The notes beneath the pieces were generated by a model. It did not search any database. It was given only the letters and a program-made list of their open reading frames with translations, and was not told the DNA's origin. The position numbers were made by a program, and so were the translations under genes. Below are positions 46,045 to 59,293 of a DNA stretch of 64,000 nt, piece after piece. Position 1 is the stretch's first letter, and every line of letters begins with the position of its first letter. Source of the DNA: Henckelia pumila (Eukaryota > Streptophyta > Magnoliopsida > Lamiales > Gesneriaceae); NCBI RefSeq assembly GCF_033568475.1, contig NW_027331831.1, positions 10,788,001 through 10,852,000 of the forward strand, in the 5' to 3' direction.

Positions 46045-47463
46045 TGTAGTGACCCTACCCGGATCCACTAGCTAATCAGAGTTAAGAGCATAATTAAACA
46101 TGCATTAAACAAATTCGCTGCGGAAGACTTAAATAAAAACAGACCGGCAGAATACAACCGGTTAAACCAATTCGATTATACAACCAAATCTAATAAATAG
46201 CCTAAAGGTAAAACCTACAGCTAATCATGCTGTCTTCACTGGTCACTGGCTACTCCAAGCTCCTGGTGCTCAATCATGCACCTACACCTGCCTCGTCGAA
46301 TGGGGTATCCAGATACACAGAAAAGACTGGACGTGAGCTCTAAGCTCAATACGAAAGAACTAGGTAAAACATACAAATATGATGCATGCAAATGATAGGG
46401 TATCCATATCTGGGATAACTGTATATAACTGCTCAGTAATGGCGCCTAGGACATGAGTGATACAACCCGGGGAGCAAACCCTGCGTACACTGCTCATTCC
46501 TACAGGACGTGGACTGTGTCCCCAGATGCTAACTACCCATTACCCGTCAGTCACTGGGCACTAGACATCAACCGTCCAGACAGGGCTGAGCGGCCCTACA
46601 TGGCTCATCTCACAAGATGGACAGGCACAATATGATATGCACATGCAGCATAATAATATGACACACAAATGCAACATATAAGCATGCAAAACCCGTTGGC
46701 TATCTCAGTCTGTACTTGCGTACCTTTCTACAGGCAGTTCCTAGCAGTCCCACTCTAGGTTCCAAGCCTATATCAGCTCTGCAATGCAAATACCCATGCA
46801 TCAATAATTAAGTTCTAAAAGCCTTAATTAAGCTATTGCATACTCCTAAATAATTTAAGGAGACCTTAGCTATACCTGCGTCCGTCGTCAGCCCGCTGAT
46901 GACAATTACCTCAAAACTAGGTCACAACTCCGCACGCCTGGATCGCTATGCCACTTCCGGATTCCCAATAGGATGTCCAGAACTCCCTAGATCTGAGTTA
47001 GAAGGCTTAGGAATCAGAGAGAAGAGAGGGAAAGGTGCACTTTGAAATTAAATCTCGGCCCCCTATTTATAGACGGAGTTCGGAGCCTCCGAACCCGGTT
47101 CGGAACGTCCGAACACGATCGGAACCTCCGATCCCGTCTTCGGAGCGTCCGATCGCCCAATATTACGTCAGCCATGGTCCCGATCGGAGCGTCTGATCTT
47201 ACCGACGGAGCTTCCGATCCACTTCGGAGCCTCCGATCCTGAGTTCGGATCCTCCGATCCAGTTCGGAGCCTCTTGACTTGGTTCGGAGCTTCTGAACCA
47301 TCCGAACCCTTGGGACCTTCCCGGCTATTTTCGAGTGTCCTGAATCTATTTCTGGACTCCGTTAACCCATTTGGAATTTCCTTAATCATGTTTTACTTAA
47401 TCTAAACATGATTATACGATTAATATACTCATTAATTGCTAATTCTGGATTCGGGTCACTACA
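46045..47463 (-). repeat. LARD 5' LTR
   Basis: 1419 bp, near-identical to 40097-41557 except for the 42-bp gap and scattered changes. The palindrome array is at 47073-47310. Confidence 0.92.
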
Positions 47464-47833
47464 TGGTGTCCTCAGTAACACCATGAATCTTCACTGTGTC
47501 AGCAATCTCCAAAAAAATACGCAGGTGAAAATTTGGATCTTCAGTAGCTGCACCCTTAAACTGATTCTGCTGCACCATATTAATCAGAGCTGGATTCAAC
47601 TCAAAATTATTCGCCGTGATGTTCTGCCGAGCTATCCCAGAATAATGAGTATAGATCACCGGTTGAAAGTGATCTCTGATCGGCACCAGAGCATTATTGA
47701 CAGCTCTTTCCCTTTCTTCAGCCATTTGTTGCAACTCTTCTCTTCTAGCTTTTCTCAAAGCTTTAGCAGTTTTCTCTATTTCCGGATCAAAGAGCAGTGA
47801 GTCGTAAATTTGGCTTTTTCGCATAAACTGCAT
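47464..47833 (-). pseudogene. gypsy gag N-terminal part, cut by LARD
   Basis: Starts MQFMRKSQIYDSLLFDPEIE and runs through RDHFQPVIYTHYSGIARQNI and LINMVQQNQFKGAATEDPNF to VKIHGVTED, where the LARD target duplication falls. The expected next motif (IRLRLFPFSLRDNAHSWL) lies on the other side at about 40046-40092. This fragment is therefore the true N-terminus of the gag at 38129-40045. Confidence 0.88.
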
Positions 47834-47937
47834 AGACAGGAAAGATTTAAAATTAGAACCAACAAAATAAAATAAAATGCTCTAAATCAAAATTAAGACC
47901 AATTAGCACAATTTAATATAAATCAAATAAAATTCAT

Positions 47938-47955
47938 TCCCCGGCAACGGCGCCA
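47938..47955 (-). promoter_or_regulatory. gypsy primer-binding site (tRNA-Asp type)
   Basis: TGGCGCCGTTGCCGGGGA on the minus strand, six bases from the LTR; typical of Athila/Tat-lineage gypsy elements. Confidence 0.9.
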
Positions 47956-47961
47956 AAAACT

Positions 47962-49722
47962 TGTTGCGTAATTTTGTGCCCGCAAACCTAACTCACCTCA
48001 AAAGCTAGCTCAAGAGGTGAGGTTTGCCCTTGTTCATATAAAGAGGTCCAGGTTATTTAGCCAACCCATGTGGGACATAAATCAATACACCAACACACCC
48101 CTCTCACGCGCAGGAATGAAACGACTGGAGCGTGGATATTAAATGGGTGGCCAACTATGGGACGGGTGAGGCCAACTATGGGCCGTCCAACACATAACGG
48201 GAACCGGGCTTTGATACCATGTTAAGAAATGACTTGGAGCTAACTCACCTCAAAAGCTAGCTCAAGAGGTAAGGTTTGCCCTTGTTCATATAAAGAGGTC
48301 CAGGTTATTTAGCCAACCTATGTGGGACATAAATCAATACATTAATATAGAAAATGAGTCCAAGTCGATCCCACAGAGAATGAATAAAATGATATTATAT
48401 TAAATATTTGCAACTAATAAAATCTTAATCCTATGTAGAGCTACGAGAATGATTTGAGTTTATATCAAACTAAAATTTGCAATAAATAAAATTAATTAAC
48501 GGCGAGTTCGCAAGACGAAAATTCAATGAGAGACAAATTCTAGAGGTTTGACATCACTTAACTATCCACCAGTTTAATTCATAAAGAAATCTATATCATA
48601 TATTCTTCTAGTTTATTAGCTAAGAATCCCTATTATTTTCTACTACCTCTCTCGAGTGTCAAGAAGAAATTCGTATTCGATAACAAACTCAGTATCTCTA
48701 TCTAAGTTCAACTATTAAATCCGGTAAATAGCACAATAATTCTTACAAAGGCTTCAATGGAGTTATATGCCTCTCGAACAATATAAACACCAAAGATGTA
48801 TTTTTCTATGTCGTATTCAAAATCTCCTCTCTCGAGTGATAGATTCTAAATAAAATATCATTCAATCTATGGCCATTAAATTGAACGCAATCAATTCAAG
48901 AAAAAACAAATAAACCAAATGAATAATTCTAATATATCAATCAAAATATCAAAAACATGGTTTCAAGTCAATCTACGTCGTCCCTCTAGACAAAGAAATT
49001 AGTTCATAATGAAAATAAAAATCAAACAAAGCATGTTCTTGAACATCATTCAAAAATTAGGAGAAAGAATGAAATAAAAACGAAGGTAGATGATGTTTCT
49101 CCGTCTCCGGTAGTCGCTTCGTCCGTTTTCGTGCCAAGAATGCTTCTTCTCCCTTTTCCTTGGTCTCTAGCCGTCTCTAGCCTTCAAAAACTCTGAATAC
49201 TCTCTAAACCCTCGTATCTCTCAAAAATAAGCTATCAAAACCCTTTTAAACTCGATTAAAGACTTTCCATATTTTTGGAGACTGCGCAGCGCTGGAACAC
49301 TGCCCTTAGGCGCTGGGGCGCTCAAGTTTCGTATTTTATTTTTCAATGACGGACGTCTAGCGCTGGAGAAATTCCAAACTGGCGCAGGGGCGCTTAAGAT
49401 ATGAAATTACGGGCGCTGGAGCGCTAGGAATATGGCGCCGGGGCGCTACTTGTTCTTCCATTTCACCATCTGCGCAGCATTTTTGTAAAAATCATAACGC
49501 GAGTTCTAGCCGTCGGATCGAGCTGCAATTTTGACAGCAACTTTAAAACATCCTATCTAAAGTTTGCTGTCCCGTAATTCGGCTTTTCGCTTCTTCTTGC
49601 TACTTTTCTTCAAATCCTTGCAACTCACAAAAACAACAAGAAATACGTATAATATCCACTCGATACATCTCAAAATCCAAGTCAAATCATATATAAATTA
49701 AGTGCATAAAATGCACTTATCA
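47962..49722 (-). repeat. 5' LTR of gypsy element, with TRIM insertion
   Basis: TGTTGCGTAATTTTG to TGCACTTATCA, 1761 bp including the 355-bp TRIM. A ~45-bp deletion near 49555 and loss of about 18 bases at the TRIM site account for the rest of the length difference. GCGCT motifs at 49285-49450 show several base losses relative to the 3' LTR. Confidence 0.93.
47987..48341 (-). mobile_element. TRIM element inside gypsy 5' LTR
   Basis: A direct repeat of about 105-122 bp (47987-48089 and 48220-48341; CTAACTCACCTCAAAAGC ... GACATAAATCAATACA) flanks about 130 bp. The minus strand reads TGGTATCAAAGC (48208-48219), a Met-type primer site touching the LTR, and a purine tract GTGAGAGGGGTG (48096-48107). 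That is a complete miniature LTR element with no coding capacity. The left LTR lacks its first ~20 bases and the host LTR lacks GTGCACGGTGTCAAGTTT at the junction, so insertion was followed by a deletion. Confidence 0.85.
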
Positions 49723-49849
49723 AAAGTGCATGAACTAAATATAAAAACCACAATATATCAAATTGGGTGGAATAAATATGAAATTTTCAAATTCGGACTC
49801 TTCCAACATATTTAAATTATTTTAAATTCAAGTACATCTAATTGTATGT

Positions 49850-50220
49850 TGTGAGAGCCCGTGCTCTTGATTAATATTTAATCACCAAACAAACATAATT
49901 AATTAATGTAAACAGCGAGAACGAGTAAAAATTTTCCTTTTGAGCCTACAGAAATTTCGACATTACCTCCTCGTAAATAGGACATCCCAAAAAATCCAAA
50001 CAACACAACCTGTTAATAATAAAAAATAGAGTCATATTCAACAACACAAACCCTACAGCCGCACTGGCCAGGACTAAATACGTGCAGAGCCGACAAAGCT
50101 CGATCATTCCAAAATCAAATCCAAGACATCAAAAAAAAAGTGTATAATACAGCTACTCGGGGCATCTCCCCGGCAGAAATCTAAACTGGACATAATACAT
50201 ATAAATATCGGGTCCTTACA
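49850..50220 (-). repeat. Solo LTR, TGTAAGGACCCG family
   Basis: Minus strand TGTAAGGACCCGATAT ... CACGGGCTCTCACA, 371 bp, a shorter relative of the LTR at 25269-25890. It lies ten bases after the FRS stop codon, so it may supply 3' sequence to that transcript. No target duplication could be read. Confidence 0.75.
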
Positions 50221-52377
50221 CATTTCCAATTAACGTGCTTTATTATTGATTACACCGTTGGATCCGATCACTTCATCCTCATTCGAACACCATCTTGATG
50301 AGCATAACGTTGTCAATGCTTGATCAACTCCATAGTTTGATACTAAATGTAGTCCATAATCGACATTCCAAGGATGAAGATGAACACCCTATAATTATTA
50401 GGCCAAATGTAAGAAACAAACATATATAGATATGATTAACAACATGACAACACAAACATAAATGCCATACCATTAATTGCTGTGAGAAAGAAATTTGATT
50501 CATAACAGAATTCTGAACACCTGGTTGAATAATCACATTATTGATGTTTTTCGGTTGAGGGTTCTTTTCTTTGCTTGATTTCACCAATACCTATGAAACC
50601 AACATATGTATGAATAGAATGCTTATATTGATACTAATTTTTATATTGATGCATTATATTGATACTATTAAAGATGCATGAGGAATATTTTTTACCTTCG
50701 ATTTCTTAGAACACTTCTCCAACGGACCTTTCTTTCGAAGCTTCTTAGGGGCTCCTTTTGTTTTAGTGTACTTTGGATCAAGAAATTTGCAGGTAGCTAT
50801 AGAAGCTTGAGTTGTATCATCAATATGATCGGATTGTACTTGCATGCTCTGTGGTGATACCAAAGTACGACCACAACCTGATCGCAACTTTGATATAGCA
50901 AGATCACTTGCTTTACTTTCAATCCACTCGAGAAGCTTTTGAGTTTCTTCATCATTATCTGCAGCCATGTCTGCAACATTTGTAAATGCCTCGCACAACT
51001 TCTCATAATTTAACTGACCAGGAGTAGTTATCCATCCATTATAATTGATCTTCACTCTCATATACAATCTACTCACATCTTTCCTCCAATGTCGAAGTAT
51101 ATATTGCTCAGGAACGACAGAAAACTTGTAACGAATCAAAACTGCAATAGCATGCCTACAAATTATTCCCCTAAACTCAAATAGATGACAACTACAAGAA
51201 AATATGCATTTATCTCTCTCAAACATAATTTCAAATCTTTTTTCCTTAACTCTTTCATGTACTGTAAAGTCTTCTGTAACCACATATCTCGTGGCAAAAG
51301 ACCCATCTTCACTGGATTCAATGTCACAATACATCTTTCCCGTTAATTCTTGTTGAAATTCTTTAAATTTTGCAATTGTATAAGCTTTTTGAAATTGCCT
51401 CTCTATATCAAATCGAGTAATGCCAGGGACCATCTGTGAGAAGGATTTAAAATCAGCTTGAAACTCTTTCTCAACTTTACTCCTCAGAGCTCGCTCATAT
51501 TGCTCCACAAATTGTTTCAAAGAAGTTTTCGAATGGACATACCCATCGAAAAAATAATTCATACTCTCGCTTCGTTGGGTTGTTGACATTCCGACCCAAA
51601 ATGAAGTTCTAAGAAAACATGGAACCCAACGAGTTCTCTCTCTAAAAAGTCCAATCAACCAATCATTATTTTGCAATTCATACATATCAAGCATAGAAAA
51701 CCAACCCTGTTTGAACTCATTTGTGCTTTGCGATTCATACACCAATTCATGTACAGATGAGAGTATGGAAGCCTTTTGACAATGATATCCAAATTTTTCA
51801 GGTAATTTCTTAAGGATGTGCCATAAACACCACCTATGTTTTGAGTTGGGAAATACTGCTTCTATGGCATTTTGCATTGCCCTATCTTGATCGGTGATTA
51901 TCCCTTGAGATGACTTAAATTCCATGCACTCTAGCCATATCTTAAACAACCACACAAATGTCTCTGTATCCTTACTAGAAAGTAAACCACAACCAAGCAG
52001 TGTTGAGTGTCCATGATGATTAACACCGACGAAAGGAGCAAATGGCATGTCATACTTATTAGTTAAGTATGTTGTATCAAAAGTTACTACATCTCCAAAT
52101 TCCTTATAAGCTTGTCGACACCTATTATCTGCCCAAAATATATTCTTTAATCGACCCTCATCATCAAAATCCAAGCTAAAGAAAAAACCAGGAGAAAGTG
52201 ACTGCATTTTGGAAAAATAAGCTTGAATGGCAGCTGCATCTCCCTCTCCAAGTCTTAATTTCCTGACCTTATCAATATAATTTCGACAATATTTTTCAAT
52301 AAAAGTCATACTTTCATATCCACCTGCTTCAACAACAACTGAGTTATAACTTTTATGAAGAGGAATACCTGCTATAT

Positions 52378-53156
52378 TGAAAGAACATGTTGTGCACATG
52401 TCTTTTAAATTATTTCCTTATTGCATTCAATTTCTATATTTATAGTTTTGCCTTTCTTAGAAAAAGTTTTAAAATTGGTAATCTCAGTTATATCTTGATT
52501 CGAAATATTTGATTCTGATGATATATTGTTTCCATGCTTTGTAGGTTCTTATTTATGAAAATATATTGAAGATCTATTTATAGGAGTGCTTGGACCAAGA
52601 GAGATAAAAACAACGAGATAGAGAGATCAAGAGAGTGAAACATAGAGAGCAAAATACATAGAGAAAGTACTGAAGAAATTCTAGAGTATTGAAGATCTAT
52701 CATTGAAGAATTTCTGAAGAGATACTACTGCTACGTTGTGTTGCCAAGTAGTGTTGGAAACACTAAAGAACACACGAGTGAAGTGTTGTTCAGAAAGTGT
52801 TTCTTTGGTTTTCGTTTTTCGGTTTAGAACTTCCTATTGATTTATTATTCTAGTTCTTACTAGTTTTTAGGAAGTCTTTTATTTTCTCAATCTGTTGAGA
52901 AAAGTAGATTTTTTGTAAAACAATCACTATTTGGTTTTTGTAAACTGATTTGATTTTCTAGTGATTATTTCGCCATGAGGCATCGTACAAGTACTTAGTA
53001 CTTTTGCATAAATATCTGTGTGTTATTTACTTTTACTGTTAGTTAATTATTCTGCTGCATAGTGTTATCGTGAAGTATTGACAACACTGAAAGATAACAC
53101 ACTCTCTAATATTTATTTCTGGTATTTCTGTGATTTCACATTGTCCAAACCTTACA
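52378..53156 (+). repeat. 5' LTR of Sirevirus-like element
   Basis: 779 bp. TATTTATAG near 52573 may be the TATA box. Includes the palindromes GTGTTGGAAACAC (52751-52763) and AGTATTGACAACACT (53074-53088). Confidence 0.93.
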
Positions 53157-53226
53157 ATTGGCGTCAGAGACATTCACTTGACGATACTAAGTGTGATTCT
53201 GTTTTTGTGTTTGACAGGACATCACA

Positions 53227-56200
53227 ATGGAGATACCTTATTCTGGAACTGCTCAACGTCCTCCAATCTTGGATGGATCCAACTATGCTATCTGGAAACT
53301 CAGGATGCGTGTCTACATCAAATTGATTGATGAAAAGGTATGACAGCATGTGAAACAAGGATGGAATCCACCAAGGAGAACTGGTGGAGAAGGAGACTTT
53401 CCACTCAAACCAGAAACGGACTGGAATGCCGATGAAACTGCTGCTTCGAATATGAACAATAAAGCCCTTAATGCTATATTTACTTCTCTTGATTCTAATA
53501 TGTTTGCACTTGTAACTAACTGTGTTTGTGCTAAACAGGCTTGGGAAAAACTTCAAATGCACTGTGAAGGATCCGATAGTGTGCGTCGAACCAAAAGAAG
53601 GATTCTCACTACTCAGTTTGAAAATCTGAGAATGGAAGAAAGTGAGACAATTGATGATTATGAACGCCGCTTGAGGAAGATCGAGAATGAGGCAATTGAT
53701 CTTGGTGATGCTATTTCAAATGAACGCTTGGTGAGCAAAGTGTTGAGATCACTGCCGGAAAGATTTCAAATGAAGATTTGTGCCATTGATGAATCAAAAG
53801 ACACATCAATTCTGGGATTGGATGAATTGATGAGTTCACTTCGAACATATGAGTTAGAGATGAATTTTGGAAAAAAGGACAAAGGTAAGTCTATTGCACT
53901 TCAAGTTTCTAATGACTCATACAATGATTTTGTTGATCTGACACAGGGAGTCAACGAGTCTGACTTAGGAGATGATTCAATCGCCTTTCTTACCAAACAA
54001 TTTGGTAACTACTTGAAGAGAATGAGAGATTATAAGAAACCTGGTCAGAAACCCAAAGTTTTGAATGCTCCTGCTGTTGGAAAACCATTGAGGATATGCG
54101 GACCAGAACAGAATACCATCCCTTCAAAGAGTCAAAATCACTTTCAGAAAGAAGGAAAAACACTGAATATATCGAAGAAGTTTGAATCTGTGAAGTGTCA
54201 TGAGTGCACAGGCTTCGGTCACTATGCTAATGAGTGCCCAACCAGACTTCGCAAAGGAATGTGTGCTTCCCTAAGTGATGATGAAGATGAGGAAGGAACA
54301 GAACAAGGAGAAGAAGAGACTCACAATTCCCTTTCAGTTTTGGTGCTGCAGAAGCAACACAGTGTTATCACAGGTGTCACAACACTTGGTCACAACACTG
54401 ACCAAAAGGTACTGTGTTTGAATGCATCTGTTTCTGGAGACTCAAATCAGGAAGCTGGTGAAGTAGAACTTTCTTGGGATAATGCTCAGAAGATGTATGA
54501 AGAGTTGTATAATGACTGGATATTAAGGAACAAGACAAATTCTGCTTTAACAAAGGAGAACAGTGAACTGAAAGCTTCAGTGGCTAGACTAGAAGTTGTT
54601 CTGAGCAAAAAGGATTTAGAACTAGGCAATGTCAAAGAAGAGCTTGGAAGAGCCAATGCAACTCTCGCAAAGTATAATTCAAGCAAGACCAAGTTGGATT
54701 CAATTCTGATGATGGGAAAAGATGATAGAGCTGGTTTAGGATTTCATAATAGCAAGTTTGAAGTTGGGGAGTCATCAAAAACTGTTTTTGTCAAAGAGGA
54801 CAGTAAATCTGCTAGCGTTCCTATTGCAATTCCAAAGAAAAAACCAATTCCATTGAAGGCACAAGCTCCTGTTCAGAAGAAAAAGCAAAGAAAGCGTAGG
54901 TTTGTTTGTCATTACTGTCACAAGCAAGGTCACATCAAGACTTACTGTTTCAAACTCAGGTATGACTATATGTACTGGAATTCCAGGCAAGAACTGTCAT
55001 CAGTGTTGCCAACACTGAACCAGAACACTGCCAGGAGGAAAAAACTGAGAAAAAGGTTTGGATACCAAAAGCTAAATCCAGTTGTAATGTTGTTTATACT
55101 TCCTTAAAAACTAATGTTGCAGGTCATTGGTACTTTGACAGTGGCAGTTCACGCCACATGACAGGATTGAAGAAGTATCTTTCTGACTATGTTGAACAGG
55201 ATAAAGAAAAAGTGACTTATGGAGGAAGAGCCAATGGAAAGATTTTTGGAAAAGGCATTTTGAATGTAGAAGGACTGCCTAAGCTTCACAATGTTCTACA
55301 TGTTGAAGGATTAAATGCTAATCTTATTAGCATTAGCCAACTCTGTGATGATGATCTTTATGTTAAATTTGATAAGAATTTATGTCAAGTTTTTTATAAA
55401 AGTAATTCGTGTGTTTTGACAGGGTCTAGATCATCGGACAACTGTTATCAACTTGGAGAGGAACTTGCTTGCAAATTCACAAAGGTTGATGATTTGAATT
55501 TATGACATCAAAAGTTGGGACATGCCAACTTCAAAGCATTGAAAAAACTGAGCCAGTATGATGCTGTACGTGGGATGCCAAATTTAACTTCTGGAGTTCC
55601 ATATGTGTGTGGAGACTGTAAAAAAGGTAAGCAAACTCATGTGTCACATCCAGTGTTACAACACTGTGGGACAACACGATGTCTTGAACTCCTACACATG
55701 GACTTAATGGGACCTATGGAGGTTGAAAGTTGTGGAGGTAAGAGGTATTCATTTGTGTGTGTTGATGACTTTTCAAGGTACTCATGGGTAAGTTTTTTAA
55801 GAGAAAAGTCTGAAACTTTCGATGCTTTCAAAAAAATTGATAAAGAAGATCATTAATCTCTTTGCTTTGAAGGTTATCAGGATTCGAACTGACCATGGTA
55901 AGGAATTTGAAAACTCATTGTTTGATCAATTCTGTGAAAAGAAAGGTATATCACATGAATATTCAGCACCTAAGACACCTCAGCAGAATGGCATTGCCGA
56001 AAGGAAAAACAGAACCCTCCAAGAGATGGCAAGGGTTATGTTAAGCTCCAAAAATATTGCAAAAAGATTTTGGGCTGAGGCTTTAAATACTGCATGTCAC
56101 ATATCCAATAGGGTATATTTAAGGAAAGGTTCTACTATGACATCCTATGAAATTCTCATGGAAAAGAGGCCTAACCTTAATATTTTCATATTTTTGGATG

Positions 56201-58265
56201 CATATGTTATGTTTTGAATGACAGGATGCAGTTGGCTAAGTTTGATTCAAAAAGCGATAAGTGTTTATTTCTTGGATATGCTTTGAATAGTCGAGCTTAT
56301 CGTGTGTTTAACTTGATAAGTAGAACTATCATTGAATCTATTAATGTGGTATTTGATGATTATGCTGATCTGAAGGGGAAAATAATTGAAGACAATATTG
56401 ATGATCTGCTAGATACTGTCTCTTCACAGACTGATTCCAGTGTTGTCAATAGTGTTGTCCCTCCTGAAAAATCACCCAGCACAACACTGAGTCCAACACT
56501 GAATATGAATGAACAGAGTACATAAGAACAGGATGATTTTGAAGATGAAATACGAGATGCTGGACATGATGTACCTAGCAAGATTCAGAAAAACCATCCT
56601 ACTTCACAAATCATAGGAGATGCACAAGGAAGGATGCAGACCCGAAGAAAGGAAAAAGTTGATTATCGAAAGATGAGTGGGTTAGTGTGCATGACTTCCA
56701 CATACTCTCAGGTAAGACATTCTTGCTTTGTGTCTAGTATTGAACCAAAAAATATTGGTGAGGCTTTAAAAGATGAGTTTTGGGTCAATGCTATGCATGA
56801 TGAACTTGAACAATTTGTTAGGAATGATGTGTGGATCTTAGTTCCTCCACCTGATCATAGTAATATCATTGGAACAAAGTGGATTTTTAATAACAAAACT
56901 GATGAATCAGGAAATATTGTGAGGAATAAGGCGAGGTTGGTAGCTCAAGGGTATACACAAGTTGAGGGGGTGGACTTTGATGAAACCTTCGCTCCTGTAG
57001 CCCGAATAGAATCTGTTAGATTAATGTTGGCTATTGCATGTCACATGAAAATGAAACTTTTTCAAATGGATGTAAAAAGCGCATTTTTGAATGGAATTTT
57101 GAGTGAAGAAGTTTATGTAAGACAACCTAAGGGATTCGAAGATCCACATCATCTTGATCATGTTTATAAATTGAAGAAGGCCTCATATGGATTGAAACAA
57201 GCACCTCGTGCTTGGTATGGAAGGCTCACGGAGTATTTTCTTGACATTGGATTCAAAAGAGGTGAGGTAGATAAAACACTTTTTGTTCAAAAAGTACAAG
57301 GTAACATTCTTATCTGTCAAATCTATGTTGATGACATAATTTTCTGTGCTTCATCTCAAAAACTTGTAAATGATTTTGTTGAAAGCATGACTGCTACCTT
57401 TGAAATGAGCATGGTAGGTGAGTTGAATTACTTTCTAGGATTACAAGTGAAACAAATGAGTGATGGAATCTTTTTGTGTCAAAGCAAATATGCTAAGAAT
57501 TTGGTGAAAAGGTTTTGTACTGATCATGTTAGACATATGAAAACACCAATGGGAACTAATGAAAAACTGTGCAAAGACAGTATTGCTGACAGTGTTGACA
57601 ACACTTTGTACAAAAGCATAATTGGAAGTCTGCTGTATCTAAGTGTAAGTCGACCTGATATTATGTTCAGTGTGTGTTTGTGTGCCAGATATCAATCTGA
57701 TCCTAAAATCACACATATGAAAGATGTAAAACGAATTTTGAAGTATGTTGCAGGCACTTTAGACTTAGGGTTATGGTACACTGAAGAAACCAATACTAAT
57801 TTGGTAGGCTATAGTGATGCTGATTGGGCAGGAGATGTTGATGAGAGGAAAAGAACCACGGGTGGTTATTTTTATTTGGGTAACAACTTGGTTTCATGGT
57901 ATAGTAGGAAGCAGAACTGTGTGTCACTTTCCACGACTGAATCCGAATATGTGGCAGCGGGAAGTTGTTGTTCTCAATTAATTTGGATGAATCAAATGCT
58001 ACAAGACTATGGTCATAAAAGTGAAACACCAATTGTGTACTATGATAACTCAAGTGCTATAGATATATCAAAAAACCCAGTACAACACTCTCGAACTAAA
58101 CACATTGACATAAGACATCTCTTCATTCGAGATTTGGTTGAGAAGGACTTGATCCAAATGGAGTTTGTTGGGACCAATAACCAACTGGCCGATATTTTTA
58201 CAAAAGCATTAAACTTCGAGAGATTCTCTAGTCTTAGGAAATCTCTCAACATGTGTTCTTTATAA
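53227..58265 (+). pseudogene. Sirevirus-like gag-pol, broken
   Basis: Starts MEIPYSGTAQRPPILDGSNY at 53227. TGA at 53341-53343 replaces a Trp codon. Gag follows with two CCHC knuckles (CHECTGFGHYANEC, CHYCHKQGHIKTYC). A frameshift in an A-rich run near 55040 precedes protease (WYFDSGSSRHMTG, DSG intact). TGA at 55503-55505 (Trp expected before HQKLGHANF) interrupts the integrase zinc site. Frameshifts near 55830 and 56195 break the integrase core (RTDHGKEFEN, TPQQNGIAERKNRT), and TAA at 56523-56525 breaks the linker. From 56526 to 58265 one frame holds a complete RT (WIFNNKTDESG, YVDDIIFC) and RNase H (YSDADWAGDVDERKRTTGGY, STTESEYVA). RT and RNase H could still be catalytic if expressed. Confidence 0.92.
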
Positions 58266-59293
58266 GCACTCACGGTTGCTGTCCTTAAGTGTTGCCAACA
58301 CTGACGGACAACACCAAACATGCATAAGCATTTTTAGGACTTTAGGCATACTGCATATTCATATTGTTCTATGTTTTGCACTATTTGATAATACTGACTG
58401 ACACTTTGTAGTTCTTCTGTCAAAGTTATTTTCAAAACACACTTGCCATGAAAATATGCTTTAAACCACGAAGTAGTTGAGGGATGTTCGTGTATTCCAT
58501 GATCTTGTCCCATGTGAAAAGTGGTTTTAAAAATTAAAAAGCATGGTTTGATAAAATTTCAGTGACCAATGTCTTGAAAATCAAACTAAAATCGGAAGAA
58601 AATTGGAAAAAGCTACCTAAGAGAGTCCAATGAAGATCGTTCTTTTAGTGTGCAGGCTACCACTTCTGAATCAATATAAAAAAAAAGAAACACATGGCTC
58701 TGGAAGTGTGACAAATTCAAAAGTATTTTGAAGACTACAGTGTTGTTGGGAAGTGTTGCCAATACTGGTGCTTAACACGTGCTACACACACTTTGCATGC
58801 ATCATTTTTGATCTAATCTCATTACATTCTGTTTTAGACATAAATTAGGTCGTGCATTTTGCATTTATTGTGATCATATCGTGCTCAGGGTTAACAGTTC
58901 AAAGACGAACAAAAATTAGAAAAATTGCCCAACTTGCTAAAAATTGAATTGATTGAGATTGAATATGTTTCAGTGGAGTTAAAACTCGATGTGGAGTTAT
59001 TTATTTTTGGGGAATATTGATATATTCTTAAGTAAGAGTTTTAGGGTATCCTTAATTAATCAAATTTAATTTTCTTAATTAAAGAGATTTTTTTACCCGT
59101 TGGAGAATTGTTACCGTTAGGGGGAGATTCTTAGTCGGATATGAGAGATAGGGGCTTTTGATTTTTTTTACCGTTTGAACCCCATATTCCTATATATTTC
59201 TAAGCATTGTAGAAATTGATCTTATCGTCTTCAATCTTTTCTAACTCTCTCTGCAAAAATTCTCTGAAACCCTTAATTTCTATATTGTTTATA
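58266..59293 (+). other. Spacer between pol and ORF3 of Sirevirus-like element
   Basis: Non-coding. Contains AGTGTTGCCAACACTG at 58288-58303 and a close variant at 58752-58767. A GTTAGGGGGAGATTC purine tract lies near 59116-59130, before ORF3. Confidence 0.7.

Larger units (their letters stand above)
40097..47463 (-). mobile_element. LARD-type non-coding LTR retrotransposon in gypsy gag
   Basis: LTRs 40097-41557 and 46045-47463 start TGTAGTGACCC and end GGGTCACTACA. The target duplication is TGGTG (40092-40096 and 47464-47468). Minus orientation follows from the primer site TGGTATCAGAGC (46028-46039) and polypurine tract AAGGGGGGAGAA (41558-41569). The 4.5-kb interior has no retroviral frame on either strand, which defines a large retrotransposon derivative that must use another element's proteins. 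LTRs are near-identical, so insertion is fairly recent. Confidence 0.94.
35367..49722 (-). mobile_element. Non-autonomous Ty3/gypsy element (gag-protease only) with two nested insertions
   Basis: LTRs at 35367-36846 (3') and 47962-49722 (5') start TGTTGCGTAATTTTG and end ATGCACTTATCA on the plus strand. The 5-bp target duplication AAAGT is at 35362-35366 and 49723-49727. Minus orientation is set by the primer site TGGCGCCGTTGCCGGGGA (47938-47955, the Athila/Tat tRNA-Asp type) and the polypurine tract AAGTTTGGGGGGATT (36847-36861). Coding sequence is gag plus retropepsin only; RT, RNase H and integrase are absent with no remnant. A LARD (40097-47463) splits gag and a TRIM (47987-48341) splits the 5' LTR. 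Confidence 0.95.
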
